Program-made: the position numbers and the translations under genes
Assembly (NCBI GenBank): GCA_964459805.1
Contig: CAYWOD010000149.1
Span: 1 to 9,029, forward strand
Direction: 5' to 3'
DNA length: 9,029 nucleotides
Origin: DAOVRL01 sp964459805
GTDB taxonomy: Bacteria; Planctomycetota; Phycisphaerae; Sedimentisphaerales; Anaerobacaceae
In this document: positions 5,785 through 9,029 of the stretch, piece after piece
Layout of the letters: every line of letters begins with the position of its first letter
How positions within the stretch are numbered: position 1 is the stretch's first letter
The notes under the pieces: generated by a model
The model's database searches: none
Told to the model about the DNA's origin: nothing
The model's input: the letters and a program-made list of their open reading frames with translations, nothing else

Positions 5785-7014
5785 TTAGATGCTAAAGGCC
5801 GATGTATCTTCCAGCAGCTTGCTCACATAATCCAGGAACTGAGCGGCATAAGCGCCGTTGGCAACTTTATGGTCCACCGACAGGGTCATATTCATCAGCT
5901 TTCGCACCGCAATGCCGCCATCGTCCGGCACGCACGTATCGGTTATCCGCCCTATCCCCAATATGCTGCACTGGCCCGGCACAACTATCGCAATGAAATT
6001 GTCTATCCCGAAGGCACCGAGGTTGCTCACCGTAATACACCCGCCCTCCAGGTCCGTTAGAGCTAATTTGTCGTTCCTTGCTTTTTCGACCAGGGCCTGA
6101 CTGTCGAGGGCAATCTGCTTGACGTCCTTTTTATTCACGTCCTTGAGGATCGGCGCAACTAAACCGTCCGGCACGGAAATCGCCAGGCCGACGTTGATTG
6201 CCTCGGCCAGCTTGATCATATCGCCGTCCAACTGGCCCGTCATTACAGGATATTTCTCCAATCCCGCTGCGACCGCCTTGATAATAAAGTCGTTATACGA
6301 GAGCTTCACGTCGCCGGCCTCGTTCAGCTTCGTCCGCAGCGCGACCAGCTCGGTGACATCGGGCTTGACCGTCAAATAGAAGCAGGGAATCTCGCGTTTG
6401 GACTTTAGCATTCTCTCGGCCGTTATCTTCTGCAGCCTGTTGAGCGGTATAACCGATCCGAGCTTGGCCTCTGCGGCCGGCGCCTGTTCGCCGGGCTTTG
6501 CTTGTGCCGTCTTTTGCACATCCTGCTCGGTAATCTTGCCGCCGGGTCCGGACCCGCTAACCGCAGTCAAATCCACCCCCAGATCGCCCGCCAGCTTCCT
6601 GGCCCGCGGCGAGGCCATGATCTTGCCCGCCGGCTTGCTCGGCGCAGGCTCCGGCTTCGCCGCCTCAGCAGCAGGCGCCGCCGGTGCAGCTTCCGTCGCC
6701 TCGGCAGCCTCGACCGCCGGCGCAGCGGCGGCATCGACCTCGAGCGAATCGACAAAGCTCTGCGGCACATCCTCGTCTTTGCCGCCTAAGACCAGAAGCG
6801 GCGCACCCACCGGATACGTCTCGTCCAACTCCGCCAGAACGAACTTGACAAAGCCTTCAGCCGGAGACTCCATCTCTAAGGTCGCCTTGTCCGTTTCTAT
6901 CTCAAAAATAACGTCGCCTTTTTTGACCTCGTCGCCGACCTTGACCGAGCATTCAACAATAGTGCCCTCTTCCATCGTCTGCCCAAGCTGCGGCAGTCTT
7001 ACTTCCTTTGCCAT
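5785..7014 (-). CDS. pdhC: 2-oxo-acid dehydrogenase E2 (dihydrolipoyl acyltransferase), probably of pyruvate dehydrogenase
   Basis: This 409-residue E2 core subunit transfers the acyl group from lipoamide to CoA. It has one lipoyl domain (1-78) with the lipoylation site in ETDKATLEME (K43). An Ala/Pro/Glu-rich mobile linker spans about 94-130. The peripheral-subunit-binding domain (about 132-167; ASPRARKLAGDLGVDL, GPGGKITEQDV) holds E1 or E3. The catalytic domain covers about 185-409, including GGCITVSNLGAFGI and PGQCSILGIG. The active-site motif reads D381-H382-K383-V-A-N386-G387, so the catalytic His is kept but the usual Asp of DHRxxDG is Asn. The start is supported by AAGGA seven bases before the ATG. 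The matching E1-beta gene lies on the same strand but is separated by a YaaW-like gene. Pyruvate is the likeliest substrate, but acetoin or branched-chain complexes are not excluded by sequence. Confidence 0.93.
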   Translation of the reverse strand: MAKEVRLPQLGQTMEEGTIVECSVKVGDEVKKGDVIFEIETDKATLEMESPAEGFVKFVLAELDETYPVGAPLLVLGGKDEDVPQSFVDSLEVDAAAAPAVEAAEATEAAPAAPAAEAAKPEPAPSKPAGKIMASPRARKLAGDLGVDLTAVSGSGPGGKITEQDVQKTAQAKPGEQAPAAEAKLGSVIPLNRLQKITAERMLKSKREIPCFYLTVKPDVTELVALRTKLNEAGDVKLSYNDFIIKAVAAGLEKYPVMTGQLDGDMIKLAEAINVGLAISVPDGLVAPILKDVNKKDVKQIALDSQALVEKARNDKLALTDLEGGCITVSNLGAFGIDNFIAIVVPGQCSILGIGRITDTCVPDDGGIAVRKLMNMTLSVDHKVANGAYAAQFLDYVSKLLEDTSAFSI

Positions 7015-7095
7015 CCTAAATTCCTTATCTATAAGAGATTATGTTATGGTAGCGTTTTTGCAAATCTTCACGTCTAATAACAACAACAAATCCTG

Positions 7096-7908
7096 TTAGG
7101 AGCCATTCAGGCGCTCACGAGTTCGCAAAGCAGCAATCAATGAGACGCTAGGGACAGTAACTCGCTTAGCAGGGGCAGCGAGGAAAAGAACTACGTCAAG
7201 GACAACGAGAGACCAACCAACACCTACAACAATTTTCCTGACCATTTTTTGAGCAACACTTCCCAATAATCGAACTGCCAATATCCTAGCCGAATCTTTT
7301 CCAATCCACTTCCCTACTACTACGACAATTAGCTCTTCGAGCAAATTTTTTAAGGTCTTTTTGCCCAGAAGTTTTGCTAACATGGGGAGACCTATCACGC
7401 TGGCACCGGGACCGAACTTTTTCGCTGCATCTTTTGCCGCTTCTTCGGCAAGTCCAGCCTCCTGAAACATCACGGCCATTTCTTCAACACTTTTATCCTT
7501 CAATACCACATCCAAAAGAAGACAACAGATTAGTTCTTCCCATTCGCTTACTGTAGCTACGCGGGGCAATTTTAGGCGTTCCTTTCTTTTCTTACAGCGA
7601 TTCAACGTCTTGGCTACATCGCGAAGTATTCTATGATAATGTACGCCTGGTTCTTTCCTTCTGATTCGTCGCGCCCCATATGCAATTGCATTGCTACCGT
7701 ACCAACGCAACATGTCAACCATTTGTTCGGCTAGTCGTGTTCGCTCTGGGGAGGAAGCAGCAGGAACGTGACTTGTATCTCTATATTTTTCCGCCAATCT
7801 CTTCGATGAACGAGAAAAATGTGATCTCATTGCTTTTACAACTGCATGGACTACCACAGAATTACATTTCGACAAAAATTCGACGAGCTCTTCGTCTGAT
7901 TGATCCAT
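7096..7908 (-). CDS. YaaW-like (UPF0174, DUF3944-type) protein
   Basis: This 270-residue protein resembles Escherichia coli YaaW, judged from remembered sequence. The start SDEELVEFLSKCN matches the short DUF3944-type N-terminus. LRWYGSNAIAYGARR...HRILRDVAKTLN (68-103) corresponds to the FGGDSIAN...YRAILLDVSKRL block. The end, PAKRVTVPSVSLIAALR (246-262), corresponds to YRVTIPAVLQIACLR. Between them is a helical, partly hydrophobic region (about 190-244) that could associate with membranes. Function is unknown for the family. I prefer the ATG at 7908, with AGAGG about nine bases upstream; an in-frame TTG at 7941 would add 11 residues and falls at the edge of the inverted repeat. It is visibly AT-richer than its neighbours (26 of 60 G+C in 7261-7320 by hand count) and splits the E1-beta/E2 pair, which suggests insertion or transfer. 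Confidence 0.75.
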   Translation of the reverse strand: MDQSDEELVEFLSKCNSVVVHAVVKAMRSHFSRSSKRLAEKYRDTSHVPAASSPERTRLAEQMVDMLRWYGSNAIAYGARRIRRKEPGVHYHRILRDVAKTLNRCKKRKERLKLPRVATVSEWEELICCLLLDVVLKDKSVEEMAVMFQEAGLAEEAAKDAAKKFGPGASVIGLPMLAKLLGKKTLKNLLEELIVVVVGKWIGKDSARILAVRLLGSVAQKMVRKIVVGVGWSLVVLDVVLFLAAPAKRVTVPSVSLIAALRTRERLNGS

Positions 7909-7987
7909 CTGGTTTTTCCTCTTTTTATTAACTGAGCTCAAGTTAAAATTTTTGGCTCAACTGCAAAAAAGTTGGTTGCTTGTTGCT

Positions 7988-8009
7988 AAAAACAGCCTCT
8001 TTCGAGGCT
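7988..8009 (-). terminator. Intrinsic terminator downstream of E1-beta, upstream of the YaaW-like gene
   Basis: On the minus strand, AGCCTC (8009-8004), GAAA loop, GAGGCT (7999-7994), then G and TTTTT (7992-7988). The perfect 6-bp stem, GNRA loop and T-run give a standard rho-independent terminator. It would separate the E1-beta transcript from the YaaW-like gene, or act as the expression platform of the structured RNA just upstream. Confidence 0.65.
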
Positions 8010-8185
8010 AAAGTTTATTGCATTATAGCCGCCGGCATGATTGTAAAGGGTTGGCACCAAAGAGGATGCCAACCCATGCCGTATGGCACTCTCACGGTGC
8101 TCGGGTCGCACTCCTGCGTTGCCCTATCCCCCGTGAAAGCCACGGAATTGTACCATGCTATGCCGGAGGCTTAAAGCGTTAAACT
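7988..8185 (-). ncRNA. Candidate structured RNA or regulatory leader ending in an intrinsic terminator
   Basis: On the minus strand the closing helix is 8185-8160 with 8038-8012: AGCCTCCGGCAT pairs with ATGCCGGCGGCT with one mismatch, continued outward by TTAA/TTAT-type and TAAACT/AGTTTA pairs. The head has a perfect 9-bp hairpin (8048-8056/8067-8075), a 6-bp helix with one wobble (8081-8086/8153-8158), and smaller hairpins, for example CCGTG/CACGG at 8131-8135/8141-8145. The closing helix is followed within 3 nt by a terminator. A TATAAA box (8307-8312, minus) overlaps the E1-beta stop, with TTGAGG 15 bp upstream; this is a weak promoter candidate. I compared it mentally with 6S, SRP, tmRNA, RNase P and common riboswitches and saw none of their signature motifs. 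Confidence 0.4.
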
Positions 8186-8307
8186 CAAAGGCTTTGCAGG
8201 CAAATCGGTAAGAAAGTTACCAACTTTATTGGATGAGAGCCAAATTTTTAATTTTCCAGGAGTTTAACTTTCATTTCTCTATGTTGGCCTTGGTGCGCTG
8301 TTCTGTT

Positions 8308-9029
8308 TTATACTATTGCCCTTACGGCCTCAACGATTTTATGGACGCTTGGGATGCTGGCCGTCTCGAGCGGCTCGCTCATGGGCGGGGGGACGTCGGC
8401 GGCGGCGAGATTCACCGGCGCTGCGTCGAGATAGTCGAATCCATGGGAGCCGTCCTCGAACTCGTATTCCATATATTGCCCGCTTATCTCCCTGCCCGCC
8501 CCGCACGTGCAGAAGCCCTCGCTGACGGTAATCAGACGCCCGGTCTTGCGGACGGATTTGGCTATCGTCTTAATATCCAAGGGCTTTAGCGTTCTTACAT
8601 CGATCACCTCGGCGTCGATCCCGTGCTGCTCGGCCAAGACCTTCGCCGCCTCCAGTGAATACATCGCCATCCTGCTGTAGCTGACAATTGTCGCGTCGCT
8701 TCCGGCCCTCTTTATGTCCGCGGCGCCCAACGGTATGATATAGTCGCCGGCCGGGACCGGGCCCAACTGCCCGTAAGTCGCCTTGTGCTCGATAAACACC
8801 ACCGGGTTATCGCTGCGAATGGCCGCCTTGAGCAGACCCTTGGCGTCGTAAGGCGTCGATGGCATCACCACATACAGCCCCGGCGGATGCATCATCCACG
8901 CCTCGAGCGACTCCGAATGGTGCGCCGCAATGCACCTGCCCACGCCACCTTCGGTCCGCAGCACCATTGGGACCTTCGCCTTGCCGCCGAACATATAGCG
9001 GTTATAGGCGCCGACGTGAACGAGCTGAT
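8308..9029 (-). CDS. pdhB: 2-oxo-acid dehydrogenase E1 component, beta subunit (partial, N-terminus outside window)
   Basis: The C-terminal 239 residues are present; the frame stays open to the window edge, and a full E1-beta is usually about 325 residues. The visible start (QLVHVGAYNRYMFGGKAKVPMVLR) aligns with the middle of the family, so the ATG at 8994 is internal and not the true start. The end of the pyrimidine-binding domain includes HHSESLEAWMMHPPGLYVVMPSTPYDAKGLL, with the His-Ser segment near the active site. The transketolase C-terminal domain has DATIVSYSRM, DAEVIDVRTLKPLD and TVSEGFCTCGAGREI, and ends with DAAPVNLAAADVPPPMSEPLE. With E1-alpha it forms the thiamine-diphosphate enzyme that decarboxylates the 2-oxo acid and loads the E2 lipoyl group. 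The E2 gene lies about 1.3 kb downstream on the same strand. Pyruvate is likeliest; acetoin or branched-chain forms cannot be excluded. Confidence 0.92.
   Translation of the reverse strand, partial: QLVHVGAYNRYMFGGKAKVPMVLRTEGGVGRCIAAHHSESLEAWMMHPPGLYVVMPSTPYDAKGLLKAAIRSDNPVVFIEHKATYGQLGPVPAGDYIIPLGAADIKRAGSDATIVSYSRMAMYSLEAAKVLAEQHGIDAEVIDVRTLKPLDIKTIAKSVRKTGRLITVSEGFCTCGAGREISGQYMEYEFEDGSHGFDYLDAAPVNLAAADVPPPMSEPLETASIPSVHKIVEAVRAIV

Larger units (their letters stand above)
7943..8251. repeat. Long nested inverted repeat between the YaaW-like and E1-beta genes
   Basis: The arms pair in register over about 300 bp. TTTGGCTC (7951-7958) pairs with GAGCCAAA (8237-8244), with flanking AAAA/TTTT. 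A symmetric 9-by-9 internal loop follows, then AAAGTTGGT (7968-7976) with ACCAACTTT (8219-8227), a perfect 9 bp. Further in, 8012-8038 pairs with 8160-8185 with few mismatches. The head (8039-8159) is multibranched. It is either one large RNA fold or a non-autonomous transposable element with imperfect terminal repeats; I see no target-site duplication. A second perfect inverted repeat, GTTAAACTC (8178-8186)/GAGTTTAAC (8260-8268), offers an alternative fold. No credible gene lies in 7942-8307. Confidence 0.6.

Noticed and set aside
7680..7931. Antisense open frame opposite the YaaW-like gene
   Set aside because: E. coli yaaW is known for an antisense overlapping gene (htgA), so I looked. The frame here has no Shine-Dalgarno or recognisable resemblance, and an 83-codon shadow frame is unremarkable.
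7980..8174. 64-residue open frame on the plus strand inside the inverted repeat
   Set aside because: It starts at TTG without a ribosome binding site, and its whole length lies in the self-complementary element, whose base pairing explains the sequence better than coding does.
8012..8185. Assignment of the structured element to 6S, SRP, tmRNA, RNase P, group I/II intron or cobalamin riboswitch
   Set aside because: None of the signature motifs I know for these classes is visible on either strand, and the multibranched head does not fit a 6S rod.
8178..8268. GTTAAAC / GTTTAAC pair considered as an integron attC site
   Set aside because: The order is GTTRRRY then RYYYAAC on both strands, the reverse of an attC, and no integrase or cassette array is present.
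8308..8994. E1-beta starting at the internal ATG at 8994
   Set aside because: The frame is open to the window edge and the residues before that Met (QLVHVGAYNRY) match the family, so the true start lies outside the window.

Overview
The window reads as moderately GC-rich chromosomal DNA from a bacterium. A planctomycete of the Phycisphaerae/Sedimentisphaerales type is the best guess. That guess rests on a Tat-exported FGly sulfatase, hairpin-rich intergenic DNA with a CCCACGGC/GCCGTGGG palindrome, a TCATTGC/GCAATGA dispersed repeat, and a Lys-rich small protein. It is inferred from content and style, since no phylogenetic marker is present.

Layout, left to right. (1) 1-364 is non-coding: four hairpins, a rho-independent terminator shape, and two copies of a G-tract promoter-like motif, the second just ahead of the first gene. 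(2) On the plus strand, two M16B peptidase-like genes lie 8 bp apart (371-1603, 1612-2838). The first lacks the zinc-binding HxxEH but keeps the R/Y substrate motif; the second is the reverse, so they probably form an obligate heterodimer. (3) A Tat-dependent, probably lipid-anchored sulfatase follows (2893-4692). (4) A repeat of about 181 bp with 14-bp terminal inverted repeats (4718-4898) ends just before a good sigma70-like promoter, which drives a small Lys-rich basic protein (4963-5448). (5) A tRNA-Ser(GCU) gene lies at 5599-5689 with its own promoter.

(6) The right third is on the minus strand. It holds a 2-oxo-acid (probably pyruvate) dehydrogenase E1-beta gene, cut by the window edge (8308-9029), and the matching E2 gene (5785-7014). 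These two would normally be adjacent. Here they are separated by about 1.3 kb of visibly AT-richer DNA, which carries a YaaW/UPF0174-like gene (7096-7908) and a roughly 400-bp non-coding stretch.

That non-coding stretch (about 7943-8251) is the most unusual part of the window. It is a long nested inverted repeat that folds on paper into a near-continuous helix of about 27 nt per strand, capped by a multibranched head. On the minus strand the fold runs directly into an intrinsic terminator placed upstream of the yaaW-like gene. The 5' strand of that terminator is duplicated exactly in the closing helix, so mutually exclusive pairings are possible, as in a riboswitch or attenuator. I could not match it to a known RNA class. 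It could equally be a non-autonomous mobile element.
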